The notes under the pieces: model-generated
Database searches by the model: none
Seen by the model: only the letters and a program-made list of their open reading frames with translations
Told to the model about the DNA's origin: nothing
Shown: positions 50,943-59,503 of the stretch, piece by piece
How the letters are laid out: each line of letters starts with the position of its first letter
How positions within the stretch are numbered: the stretch's first letter is position 1
DNA from: Dyadobacter sp. CY323
GTDB taxonomy: Bacteria > Bacteroidota > Bacteroidia > Cytophagales > Spirosomataceae
Length of the DNA: 64,000 nucleotides
Direction of reading: 5' to 3'
NCBI RefSeq assembly: GCF_021390245.1
Contig: NZ_JAJUXH010000020.1
Span: 1 to 64,000 of the forward strand
Translations under genes and position numbers: made by a program

Positions 50943-52666
50943 AAGTTAATAAAATTGAAACCGCCTATCAGTATGCCGATGATATCCGCAGCGGAAAAAT
51001 ACCCGCCTGCAAGTACGTACGATTAGCAGTTGAAAAGTATCATGATCAACAAGCCCGTTCAGAAGAATTAGGAATTATCTGGGATGAAAAAGCGGCCCAA
51101 CGCGTACTCAGTTTTATTGAATTGCTTTGTTTTACTGCCGGATCCGAAGCCGGAAAACCTTTCAAGCTAGAAGGCTGGCAGTCATTTTTAGTAGCTAATT
51201 TATTCGGATGGAAAAAGTACGATTCAACCGATAATCAGTTCTACCGCGTTTACAGAGAATGCTACTGTGAAATTCCGAAGAAAAACGGAAAAACCGAGCT
51301 CGGAGCTGCAATAGCCATCTATATGCTTGTTGCTGATAAAGAAGACGGTGCACAAGTCTATACCGCAGCATACACCCGGGATCAGGCAAGACTTTGCTTC
51401 AATGCAGCTCAACGTATGGTTAAGAAATCGCCCTTCGTAAAGAAGAGAGTGCGAAGCCTAACCAATAATATGAGCGTACCCGAGAGCTTTTCGACGATGT
51501 CAGCTATTTCGCATGATGCGGGTAATAGCGAAGGGAAAAATACTCATTGTGCTATTTATGATGAATTTCACGTTCATCTCACTGATGATTTGAAGATGTC
51601 CCTTGAATCCGGGATGGCGTCAAGGAAGCAGCCGATTCTTTTCACTCCAACTACGGCAGGATCCAACAAGCAAGCACCTTGCTACAAATTCCGACAGACT
51701 TGTATTAACATCCTCGAAGGGCGGTCTAATATCTCCGATACCTTCGCTTTAATTTTCACCATCGATGAGGACGATGACTGGAATGAGGAGGCCACCTGGT
51801 GGAAAGCAAATCCAAATCTAGGAGTTTCCAAGCAGCTGGAATACTTACGCAACAAGTACAAGAAAGCTAAGGAGAATGGTCGGGAAGAGGTCGATTTTAA
51901 GACCAAGCAGCTGAATTTGTGGGTAGACGCCGCTATCACTTGGTTGAAGGAAAAATATTGGGACGCTTGCAGTGATCCTCTTGATGATATTCCACTCGAT
52001 GCAGTATGTTATGGAGGAGTCGATTTGGGAGAAACGAGCGATTTTACAGCCTATTCGAAGTATTTCCCGGATTATAATTATGTCACAACCCGATATTATG
52101 TACCAGAGGAAACAGCTGAATATGCAGCGCGTTTTGGTATCGACTATAAGCAGTGGGCGAATGATGGATTCATGGTATTGACGCCCGGAAAAACGACCGA
52201 TCACGAATGGTTAAAGCAGGATATTTACGAAGATGCATCAAAGTATGATATGCGCTTTATTTCCATGGATCCCTGGCACGCAGCAATGCTCAAATTGCAA
52301 TTGGAAGAAGAATTGGGGACAACCTACGCGGCGATCAGAAGGGAAGATGGAAGTTTAGACTTCGACTATCACAGCAAAGTACAGACATATAAGCAAGCAG
52401 CAGCCAATATGAGCCCGCCAACGAAACAATTTGAAGAGATAGTTATGAATGGGACGCTCCGGCACGATGGGAACCCGATCTCGGCCTGGATGCTGAAAAA
52501 TGTGGCATTGCATAAGGATGCGATCGGCAATATCAGACCTGATAAGGCCAAAAGTAGGGACAAGATAGATGGGATCGTGGCAAAAATTATTGCCATCGGT
52601 ACGTGCGCGAAATGGCATTCAGGAACTGACAACTACACAAGTGGCGAATTTACTGGCATAATCTGA
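50939..52666 (+). CDS. Large terminase subunit
   Basis: This 575-residue packaging motor has an N-terminal ATPase (P-loop-like PKKNGKT at 113-119, Walker B with D208/E209 in CAIYDEFH) and a C-terminal RNase H-like nuclease (D362 in GGVDLGETSDF; further acids around ISMDPWHAAM). It belongs to the HK97-like siphovirus group. Confidence 0.93.
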   Translation: MKVNKIETAYQYADDIRSGKIPACKYVRLAVEKYHDQQARSEELGIIWDEKAAQRVLSFIELLCFTAGSEAGKPFKLEGWQSFLVANLFGWKKYDSTDNQFYRVYRECYCEIPKKNGKTELGAAIAIYMLVADKEDGAQVYTAAYTRDQARLCFNAAQRMVKKSPFVKKRVRSLTNNMSVPESFSTMSAISHDAGNSEGKNTHCAIYDEFHVHLTDDLKMSLESGMASRKQPILFTPTTAGSNKQAPCYKFRQTCINILEGRSNISDTFALIFTIDEDDDWNEEATWWKANPNLGVSKQLEYLRNKYKKAKENGREEVDFKTKQLNLWVDAAITWLKEKYWDACSDPLDDIPLDAVCYGGVDLGETSDFTAYSKYFPDYNYVTTRYYVPEETAEYAARFGIDYKQWANDGFMVLTPGKTTDHEWLKQDIYEDASKYDMRFISMDPWHAAMLKLQLEEELGTTYAAIRREDGSLDFDYHSKVQTYKQAAANMSPPTKQFEEIVMNGTLRHDGNPISAWMLKNVALHKDAIGNIRPDKAKSRDKIDGIVAKIIAIGTCAKWHSGTDNYTSGEFTGII

Positions 52667-52667
52667 T

Positions 52668-52874
52668 ATGAAAATCGAAAAACAAGACCTTCAACTGACA
52701 AAAGAGGCATATTTCAGGCTTTTTCAAGAGGTGTATCTACCTGGTCGCAGCATGAAAAAGGCTTTTGAACAAATCGAAGAGCATTGTTCTCAATTTGGGT
52801 ATCAAAGCTATTATAATTCGTTTGAATCCTTCAAAACGGCGTATTACTGTCAAAAGTCAGAAAAATTTGCCTGA
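52668..52874 (+). CDS. 68-residue phage protein between terminase and portal
   Basis: It is a helical protein, KEAYFRLFQEVYLPGRSMKK followed by FEQIEEHCSQFGYQSYYNSF. It begins 1 bp after the large terminase. Function unknown. Confidence 0.55.
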   Translation: MKIEKQDLQLTKEAYFRLFQEVYLPGRSMKKAFEQIEEHCSQFGYQSYYNSFESFKTAYYCQKSEKFA

Positions 52875-52939
52875 CAGGTATTTATAGTTACCGATTGCTA
52901 TTTTTTGGCTAATTAACTTTCGGGCAAACTATAATATCA

Positions 52940-54283
52940 TTGGCAAATTGGTTCCAAACACTATTCGGGAGTGGCGCTTTTGTGCCTGAACCAGAGATTA
53001 GCATTGAACCCTTCGCGGAAGAAAGATCTTTTTCTATTTCGGAAGGTGGCGATGTAAAGTCTTTGCTGAGAGAAATGGGGCTATCTGACATTCACGTGAA
53101 TGCCACAGCCGAAAATGCAATGGGTATTGCCACCTTCTACGGATGTGTGAAATTCATATGTAACCAAATTGCGTGCCTGCCGTATAATGTACTCCGTTAC
53201 GAAGAAGGTAAAGGCTCAGTAAGGCAAGCGGACCATCCTTTGGATTACATTTTAGGCACCCGCTTTAATAAAAATATGGGGCCATTTGTGGCGAAGAGGG
53301 CATTGCTTTTAAATTGTCTTGTTCACGGGTGGGCGGTTGCTGAGATTGTTCGTGATGAGTACAATAAGCCATTTGAAATTATTCCTTATCCCACCAGGCA
53401 AGTTTACCTTTTACATCACCGTGAAACTGATAGTTACTTTTTCAATATCCCGCATCTGAATAAAACATTGACGCAAGACAATGTAATTTTTATCAGGGAT
53501 TTGTCATTTGACGGGGCAACGGGAGCCTCAGTGATAAGCTGGCAAGAGCAAACAATAGAGATAGATCTTACGGCGAAAGAATTTGCACACGCATACTTCA
53601 AAAATGGCACCTTCATGGGCGGGATTATCACAAATCCGGCTATGGCAAACGTCAAAACAAAAGAAGATGCCAAGCGCGTCAAAAGTGACGTTGTTGATGC
53701 CTTTAAATCTGCTGGCGGCGGATATGGATTTGCGGTTTTCGCACCTGGGGTCAATTATATCCCCATCGGAATAAACCCCGCTGATTCAAAGCTCTTGGAG
53801 ATTTTCGCGATGTCTGATAAGGATATTGCTAAAATGTGGAACCTGAGCTTAGCGATGATCGGGGATACCGAAGTTCAGAGTTCATGGGGTGCAGGCGTTG
53901 AGGCGATGTACACGATTTTAACTAACTCAGTACTCGTGCCGATCGCCAAGCAAGTTGAGGAAGAGATTGATTATAAGTGTTTCAGCCGAGCAGAAATCAA
54001 AAAGGGTTTTTTTACCCGCCATAATTTCAGAGGGCTGCTTCGCGGTGATTTCAAAACTCAGTCCGAACATCTTCGGGGAATGGTTAAAGATGGTATTTAT
54101 ATGCCTGATGAGGCTCGGGAGCACGAAGATATGGCGCCACTTCCTAATAAAACCGGAGCCCGCGCATACATGAATGGAACAATGACACCTCTCGACCTGA
54201 TGGACGAGGTTTTAAAACAAAAAATCAATGGAAACACGAATTCTCCCGCAGGAATTCAGCGAGGTGAGGGCGATCCAGAATGA
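52940..54283 (+). CDS. Phage portal protein, HK97 type
   Basis: The product has 447 residues and forms the dodecameric DNA channel at the head vertex. Family features are NAMGIATFYGCVKFICNQIA, PLDYILGTRFNKNMGPFVAK and FAHAYFKNGTFMGGIITNPA. It starts at TTG 52940; no ATG is near. The end overlaps the prohead protease gene by 56 bp. Confidence 0.92.
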   Translation: MANWFQTLFGSGAFVPEPEISIEPFAEERSFSISEGGDVKSLLREMGLSDIHVNATAENAMGIATFYGCVKFICNQIACLPYNVLRYEEGKGSVRQADHPLDYILGTRFNKNMGPFVAKRALLLNCLVHGWAVAEIVRDEYNKPFEIIPYPTRQVYLLHHRETDSYFFNIPHLNKTLTQDNVIFIRDLSFDGATGASVISWQEQTIEIDLTAKEFAHAYFKNGTFMGGIITNPAMANVKTKEDAKRVKSDVVDAFKSAGGGYGFAVFAPGVNYIPIGINPADSKLLEIFAMSDKDIAKMWNLSLAMIGDTEVQSSWGAGVEAMYTILTNSVLVPIAKQVEEEIDYKCFSRAEIKKGFFTRHNFRGLLRGDFKTQSEHLRGMVKDGIYMPDEAREHEDMAPLPNKTGARAYMNGTMTPLDLMDEVLKQKINGNTNSPAGIQRGEGDPE

Positions 54284-54821
54284 TGATGGAGTCTGGCACA
54301 TACCGGGGAAAGCGATAGTTTTCAACGTGAGGTCCAGAAAGATTAAATCATTTTTTGAAGTCATTATGCCGACCGCGTTGGACAATGCCAAAATGGATGA
54401 TGCGATTTCTTGCTGGAACCACAATACCAGTCACATCCTGGGTAGTGTACGCAATAAAACCACAACCTATGAGATTACCGGCGATGCGATGTTGTATGAC
54501 ACGCTGCCACCAAACAATCCAACGACCAACGATATGGTGATTGCTCCAATCGTTCGCCGTGATGTAACCGGGAGCTCGTTCATGTTCAATATAGCCGAAG
54601 GCGGGGATGAATGGGTACGTGATCCGGACGGCAGTATTGTGAGGTACGTCCACAAAATCTACGAAGTATACGAATGGGGCCCGGTTTCGCTTCCGGTATA
54701 CATGGATACAGTAACCGAAGTAACAAAAAGATCGCTTGACGATTTTATCAGCTTAACGAAGCAACAAGAAACCGTCATTAGAAGCCAGTACACAAAAATG
54801 AAGCTTGCCCTGTATCGATAA
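54228..54821 (+). CDS. HK97-family prohead protease
   Basis: This 197-residue serine protease matures the capsid. H65 in SCWNHNTSHILG and S154 in WGPVSLPVYMD fit the family's catalytic His and Ser. It begins within the portal gene in another frame (METRILPQEF). Confidence 0.9.
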   Translation: METRILPQEFSEVRAIQNDDGVWHIPGKAIVFNVRSRKIKSFFEVIMPTALDNAKMDDAISCWNHNTSHILGSVRNKTTTYEITGDAMLYDTLPPNNPTTNDMVIAPIVRRDVTGSSFMFNIAEGGDEWVRDPDGSIVRYVHKIYEVYEWGPVSLPVYMDTVTEVTKRSLDDFISLTKQQETVIRSQYTKMKLALYR

Positions 54822-54846
54822 TTTCAACTTTCATCAATAAACTACA

Positions 54847-56147
54847 ATGCCAAAAACACTTAAAGACTTACTTGACGAACGCGGTGTAAAGCTCGAAGAG
54901 GCTGATAAACTTGCTGAGGAGTCACAAAAGCGTGACCTGACTCCTGACGAAAGCACGCAGTTCAGTACGCTAACTGTCGAGATCCGCGCCCTCGATGGTC
55001 AGATCTCAACCAAGCAGCAGATCGAAGCTTTTCAGGCGGGACGTTCGGCATCAGTGGGAACCGGTGCGGAAGGAAACCGCGATACGTCAAAAGGCGATGA
55101 GAACGATCTGGGAAAGTATAGTCTGAATAAGGCTCTCTTGACTATATCTGAGAAGCGCAGCCTTGACGGGATTGAAGCCGAAGTACAACAGCTATGCGAG
55201 AAGCGCGCCATGGAAGACGGTATTGAGTTGACAGGCGGCGGTGTGGTTATCATGGATGAAATCCTGCAAAAACGTGGTCAGACTGCGACTTTGCAAACCA
55301 CAAATCCCGGCGATCAAGGCGGTGTTTTGATTGAAAAACGTGTGATGGGTATCCTCGAAGTATTGCAGGCCAATACCTGGCTTGAGGAAGTCGGCGCCCG
55401 CTTCTTAACTGGTCTAACTGGAATCTTTCATTCCCTGTTCAGGATACAACTCCTGCGATTCAGGAGTTGACAGAGATTCAGGCTATGATCGATACTGAAA
55501 TTCTGTTCAGTACATTCGAAATGGCGCCTGCACGTCGCGGTACCAGCGTTCCGATCTCAAAGCAGCTGTTGAGACAAACATCGTTCGACATGCAGAACTT
55601 TGTGGTGAACGCCATTGGTGAAGCATTAGCGCAAAAGATGAACCTGGAAGGTATTATCGAATTGTTGTCGATCATCACATCAGGAAATGGAAACCTTCTT
55701 GCCTTAGGCACGAATGGTGCGGTTCCAACCTATGAGAACATTGTTGCTCTCGAAACATTGGTAGATGGCTACAACCATAAACGTGGTACTCCTAAATATT
55801 TGACCAACACGAAAGTTAAAGGGAAGCTCAAAACCACGCAGATTTTCACCGGCACAAGCGGCGTTCCTGTTTGGGGTAGCGATAACACGCTGAATGGTTA
55901 CAAAGCAGTGGCGTCAAACATTGTTCCTTCGACCTTGGTGAAAGGATCCGCAAACAATGCCTCAGCAATCGTTTTTGGTAACTTTTCTGATTTCATTGTC
56001 GGACAATGGGGAGGCACAGAATACATCTATAACCCGTATTCAAAAGCAAAAGAGGGCCAGGTCGAAATCACCGCGAATGCTTACTGGAAAACCAAAGCAA
56101 CCCGCGTTAAATCGTTCGCCGGTATCAAAGACGCGCTCACCGCGTAA
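54847..56147 (+). pseudogene. Major capsid protein gene with a one-base frameshift
   Basis: Two frames make up one HK97-type capsid gene of about 433 codons. The first, 54847-55470, has the scaffold-like coiled N-terminus (DLLDERGVKLEEADKLAEES) and capsid start, ending out of frame after ARFLTGLTG. The second, open before its first ATG, continues as NLSFPVQDTTPAIQELTEIQ and then IDTEILFSTFEMAPARRGTS up to 56147. Adding one A near 55421-55424 (GGAAT to GGAAAT) restores a single protein. No slippery heptamer is present, so a mutation or a sequencing error is more likely than programmed shifting. Confidence 0.85.
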
Positions 56148-56204
56148 CCTCCATTTTTGTAAATGTATCAACAGGCCGGGAAACCGGCCACATCTAAAAC
56201 TATA

Positions 56205-56384
56205 ATGGCAGAAACAAAGGTCACAGTTGAGGAGACTCCAGTTGAAGGAGTAAAAACCAAGCAGGTTGAAATCCTCAAATTCCACCCATTCGTAGCACAC
56301 GAGATTGGTGAGCAACCATTCCTTGAAGAAGGAACAGCTGACAGGCTCATTGAAATTGGTTACGCCAAAGCACTGAAAAAGTAA
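56205..56384 (+). CDS. 59-residue capsid-region protein
   Basis: The ATG at 56205 gives a small acidic protein (TKQVEILKFHPFVAHEIGEQ, PFLEEGTADRLIEIGYAKAL). It abuts the connector gene. It may be a head decoration or connector accessory; no firm family. Confidence 0.55.
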   Translation: MAETKVTVEETPVEGVKTKQVEILKFHPFVAHEIGEQPFLEEGTADRLIEIGYAKALKK

Positions 56385-56930
56385 ATGAACTACCCAGTCC
56401 GGACTCAGAAATACGATACTCTTCCAATTGCCCTTGAAAAAGCACTGGCCTGGCTTCGTATTCCTGATTCTTACATGGGGGACAATGATCTGGTGAAAGA
56501 TCTGATCGTTATGGCAGCGGATTACGTTGAAACGGAATGTAATATTTCACTTGGCATATCAACTTACGAATGGGAGGCAGACTGTCTACCTGGCGTTATA
56601 CCAGACACTTTTTACGTTCAGGAAATTTCAAGTATAAGCGGTTCAAATGCATCAGGCGTTAATCTGATCATTGATACAGACTATCGCCTCTTGAAGACAG
56701 GGAAACGCGGCAGGAAGATAAAATGGATTGATGGGTACCGGCACGATTACACCGGCTTCACGATCACATTCACTGCTGGTTTTGACGAGGAAGAAATCCC
56801 GCCACGCATTTTGATGGCAATCCGTGCCCTGATCGCTGAGTGGTATGATAACCGTGGCAACCTCACCCAGGAGAAAAAGACCTTTGTTGATAATCTTTTG
56901 GCCCCTTACGCAATCCCATACGTGGCATAA
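56385..56930 (+). CDS. Head-tail connector protein
   Basis: This 181-residue protein resembles the HK97 gp6 type: IALEKALAWLRIPDSYMGDN, DLVKDLIVMAADYVETECNI and a C-terminal RILMAIRALIAEWYDNRGNL. It lies under the portal and joins head to tail. It overlaps the next gene by 1 bp. Confidence 0.82.
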   Translation: MNYPVRTQKYDTLPIALEKALAWLRIPDSYMGDNDLVKDLIVMAADYVETECNISLGISTYEWEADCLPGVIPDTFYVQEISSISGSNASGVNLIIDTDYRLLKTGKRGRKIKWIDGYRHDYTGFTITFTAGFDEEEIPPRILMAIRALIAEWYDNRGNLTQEKKTFVDNLLAPYAIPYVA

Positions 56931-57286
56931 TGGCAAAGCAAGAATTCAGGAGAGCAGGGAAGTACGACCGGCGCATCGATATCATGGAGCCAATCACGGT
57001 CACCAATGATTTCAATGAGGAAAAGAACGAGTTCGAGGTAAAGTACAGCGGGTTTCCGGCTTGCAAACTTGAAAGGAATACTACCCAGGATGATAATTTA
57101 ACACAAAATGTTTCCAGGGCGATCCTGTCACTTGATTGGGAGCTAAGGTACGTTCCAGGCCTTGAACTGGCAACCGGATGGAAATTCAAGGATGTGTACA
57201 ATGGACTGGTCTATAACGTGGTCGCTCCAATTGCTGAAATAGGCAGAGGACAAGGGTATTTAGTCAAAACGGAACTTGTGCAGTGA
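56930..57286 (+). CDS. Head closure protein
   Basis: The product has 118 residues with the beta-barrel pattern of SPP1 gp16-like closure proteins (GKYDRRIDIMEPITVTNDFN, AILSLDWELRYVPGLELATG, DVYNGLVYNVVAPIAEIGRG). It seals the filled head before tail joining. It overlaps the next gene by 4 bp. Confidence 0.8.
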   Translation: MAKQEFRRAGKYDRRIDIMEPITVTNDFNEEKNEFEVKYSGFPACKLERNTTQDDNLTQNVSRAILSLDWELRYVPGLELATGWKFKDVYNGLVYNVVAPIAEIGRGQGYLVKTELVQ

Positions 57287-57810
57287 AAGTTACCTTCGAT
57301 ACGGGTCAGATTGATAAGCTTGGTGAGGCAATGAAGCGGTATGCAGGCATTATGCCTACCAACATCGCCAATTCTGCTTTACGGAAAGCCACACGGCCCA
57401 TGTACCGAGCAGCACAGGCAGAGGTGCCAGTTTCAAAAGGTGGGCAAACCAGGACATCACTCCGTTACCGAAAACGAGGGAAAGCAGCAGATTCATTCAG
57501 CCAGGGCGGCGCAACTCGGCGTGATCTCCGGGTTAAAACGGTCACCCCAAAGTCTAACGAAGTTGGACGTATACTGATTGGAGTTAGTAAGAGATCGGGT
57601 AAAGTGGGATGGAGAACGATATTCATTACGCATGGTACCAAAATGCGTAAAACAAAGAAGGGAAGGAACACTGGACGCACACAAGCAAATAACTTTTTAC
57701 AGCGGGCATACGATCAAACGATCGGACCTGCAAGGATCGCATTTACACGGATTTACCGCGAGGCATTCAGTAGATGGGCTAAAACAAACTTACCTCAGGG
57801 CAAAATATGA
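57283..57810 (+). CDS. HK97 gp10-like tail/head joining protein
   Basis: This 175-residue basic protein begins at a GTG overlapping the previous stop. It has the gp10 pattern: ANSALRKATRPMYRAAQAEV, then PVSKGGQTRTSLRYRKRG and a long basic tail. It links the connector to the tail. Confidence 0.8.
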   Translation: MKVTFDTGQIDKLGEAMKRYAGIMPTNIANSALRKATRPMYRAAQAEVPVSKGGQTRTSLRYRKRGKAADSFSQGGATRRDLRVKTVTPKSNEVGRILIGVSKRSGKVGWRTIFITHGTKMRKTKKGRNTGRTQANNFLQRAYDQTIGPARIAFTRIYREAFSRWAKTNLPQGKI

Positions 57811-58202
57811 TTGAGAAAGCCATCATACAGCTGTTGAGGCAAAGCCTAGCCCTGACCGCGATTGTAGGTAACCGGATTTACCCAAATATCATCAAAGCAG
57901 GCGCCACTTACCCAGCTGTTTACGTTGCAGCAAACCAAATGGAAAAACTGGAATGCGACAATCATTCTGGTGTTAAAAGCGGCACGGTTGAAATCGGGAT
58001 TTGGTCAGATGATTACCAGGTATGCTATGATTGTATTGAGGCAATCAGGGATAAGCTCGATGAATATTCGGGCATTATCAATAGCGTCGGAATTACATTC
58101 TTGCGAGGCGAAGAAGCCCCCGACGGTTACGATGAAGATCTTAAAATGAATTTGAAAGCTATTGATTTCAAAGCTTTCGCCCAGATAAAATCAACAAACT
58201 AA
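57807..58202 (+). CDS. DUF3168 tail completion protein
   Basis: The product has 131 residues. DUF3168 features: IIQLLRQSLALTAIVGNRIY, ATYPAVYVAANQMEKLECDN, then VEIGIWSDDYQVCYDCIEAI. It ends the tail tube at the head side. It overlaps the previous gene by 4 bp. Confidence 0.85.
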   Translation: MIEKAIIQLLRQSLALTAIVGNRIYPNIIKAGATYPAVYVAANQMEKLECDNHSGVKSGTVEIGIWSDDYQVCYDCIEAIRDKLDEYSGIINSVGITFLRGEEAPDGYDEDLKMNLKAIDFKAFAQIKSTN

Positions 58203-58214
58203 AATAAATCAACA

Positions 58215-58691
58215 ATGGCAGCAAGAGCTAATGAGGCCGTTTTAAACAAGGAGGTCAACCTTTTTGTGAATAAAGGAACGACCGGGTCTCCCAACTTTGT
58301 AATGGTTGGTTGCGGGACTTCGAAAGATTACGGCGGCGCAATTAACGTCCTAAAACTGAACTGCGACTCCGGGACCCGTAAAGTCCACGATGGGGAAGAT
58401 GCCGAATACGACCTAAATTTCACGGGTTTTGTTTTCGAATACGCCAGCGCCAATGTTGCCGCGAATGTATCACGCCGGGAGTTTGAAACCTGGTTTAAAA
58501 CCAACCCGCAGATCGCCAGGGAATATCGTCTTGCAGGCAAGTACGAAGACGACCTTGTTCGTGATTTCAGCGCCATTATTGCTTCATTCCGTGAGTCTGG
58601 AAATAATGGCGAGGCAAGGACATACAATATGTCATTCCAGTTTGACGGACTTCCTGAGTTCTCAGATCAGGGCGCCGGAGAGGAAGGATAA
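58215..58691 (+). CDS. Major tail (tube) protein
   Basis: The product has 158 residues, of a size and position fitting the tail tube subunit. Strand-rich sequence: NEAVLNKEVNLFVNKGTTGS, GGAINVLKLNCDSGTRKVHD, AEYDLNFTGFVFEYASANVA and RTYNMSFQFDGLPEFS. A hairpin follows, suited to setting off this highly expressed gene. Confidence 0.82.
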   Translation: MAARANEAVLNKEVNLFVNKGTTGSPNFVMVGCGTSKDYGGAINVLKLNCDSGTRKVHDGEDAEYDLNFTGFVFEYASANVAANVSRREFETWFKTNPQIAREYRLAGKYEDDLVRDFSAIIASFRESGNNGEARTYNMSFQFDGLPEFSDQGAGEEG

Positions 58692-58724
58692 GCAACACCG
58701 TCATCACATTTCATCAACAAAAAT

Positions 58725-58748
58725 AAGCTCCTCAGGCCTGGGGAGCTT
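58725..58748 (+). terminator. Hairpin after the tail tube gene
   Basis: AAGCTCC pairs with GGAGCTT around a nine-base loop. Only a short A-rich stretch follows, so it may slow rather than end transcription. Confidence 0.5.
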
Positions 58749-58763
58749 AAAAACTAAATCGAC

Positions 58764-59162
58764 ATGGACGAATTAAAAACATTTTCAGAAACCAAGTTTA
58801 AACTGAAACTTGGTGACAAAGAACACACAGTAAATTTTGGGGTACACGCCCGCCGCCGCATCGAAGAGAAGAAACCAGGGTTCACAATATTCGGATCAGA
58901 CATGCCCGATTTCGAAGTTGTCCCATTTCTGATCCAGTGCGGTATAGCCCCTGAAAGCCGCAATTGGGAAAGTGAGGATCAGTTCATTGAGTTCTACGAA
59001 TCCTGCGAGGATGTTGAGGGGCTTGGCAAAGTGGCACTTGCATTTCAAAATGCATTGGGGTTTACCAATCGGCAGTTCGGGCCGGTAATCGAACGGTTGA
59101 GCGAAGTGGTAGCAGAGGCAACAAAAGAAAAAGAGGCAAATCAAAAAAGCCCGAAAAAGTAA
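58764..59162 (+). CDS. Tail assembly chaperone, short form
   Basis: The product has 132 residues. It lies between tail tube and tape measure, the fixed place of tail assembly chaperones in siphoviruses (lambda gpG equivalent). It starts with KFKLKLGDKEHTVNFGVHAR and ends in a lysine-rich stretch (TKEKEANQKSPKK). A -1 shift near its end would give a longer form. Confidence 0.75.
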   Translation: MDELKTFSETKFKLKLGDKEHTVNFGVHARRRIEEKKPGFTIFGSDMPDFEVVPFLIQCGIAPESRNWESEDQFIEFYESCEDVEGLGKVALAFQNALGFTNRQFGPVIERLSEVVAEATKEKEANQKSPKK

Positions 59163-59503
59163 GCCTGATCGATTGGCGGGACTACTGGCGTGATGCGGGT
59201 GCGATGGGCATTTCTCCATCTGAACTGGAAAATATCACACCATACGAATTCGATCTGCTCAGGGAGGGCCATAATAAGCATCTCAAAATTATGCAGGAGG
59301 CTGAGTGGGAACGCACGAAGCTGATCGCCTATACCTATTACGTCTTGCAGGTTGGCGGCGACAATGCCGTATCCATGGACGATTTCTTCAAAGGGGATGG
59401 ACAGTCCAGTTCAGACCTGCCAGAATCAAGAAAAGTTAGTGCCAAGTACAAGGCTGAAATGGAAGCCAAAATGAATCGGATACCATGGCAGGGGAAAGCG
59501 TAG
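59102..59503 (+). CDS. Tail assembly chaperone extension (-1 frame)
   Basis: The -1 frame is open from the last part of the chaperone gene and reads KPEKVSLIDWRDYWRDAGAM into GISPSELENITPYEFDLL, through to the stop at 59503. A separate start at 59204 would cut off the DWRDYW block, which is the part that looks conserved. Slippage is plausible on A-rich codons at 59141-59158 (CAAAAAAG or GAAAAAG). This is the gpGT plan: a rare fusion of both parts. Confidence 0.6.
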   Translation, partial: RSGSRGNKRKRGKSKKPEKVSLIDWRDYWRDAGAMGISPSELENITPYEFDLLREGHNKHLKIMQEAEWERTKLIAYTYYVLQVGGDNAVSMDDFFKGDGQSSSDLPESRKVSAKYKAEMEAKMNRIPWQGKA

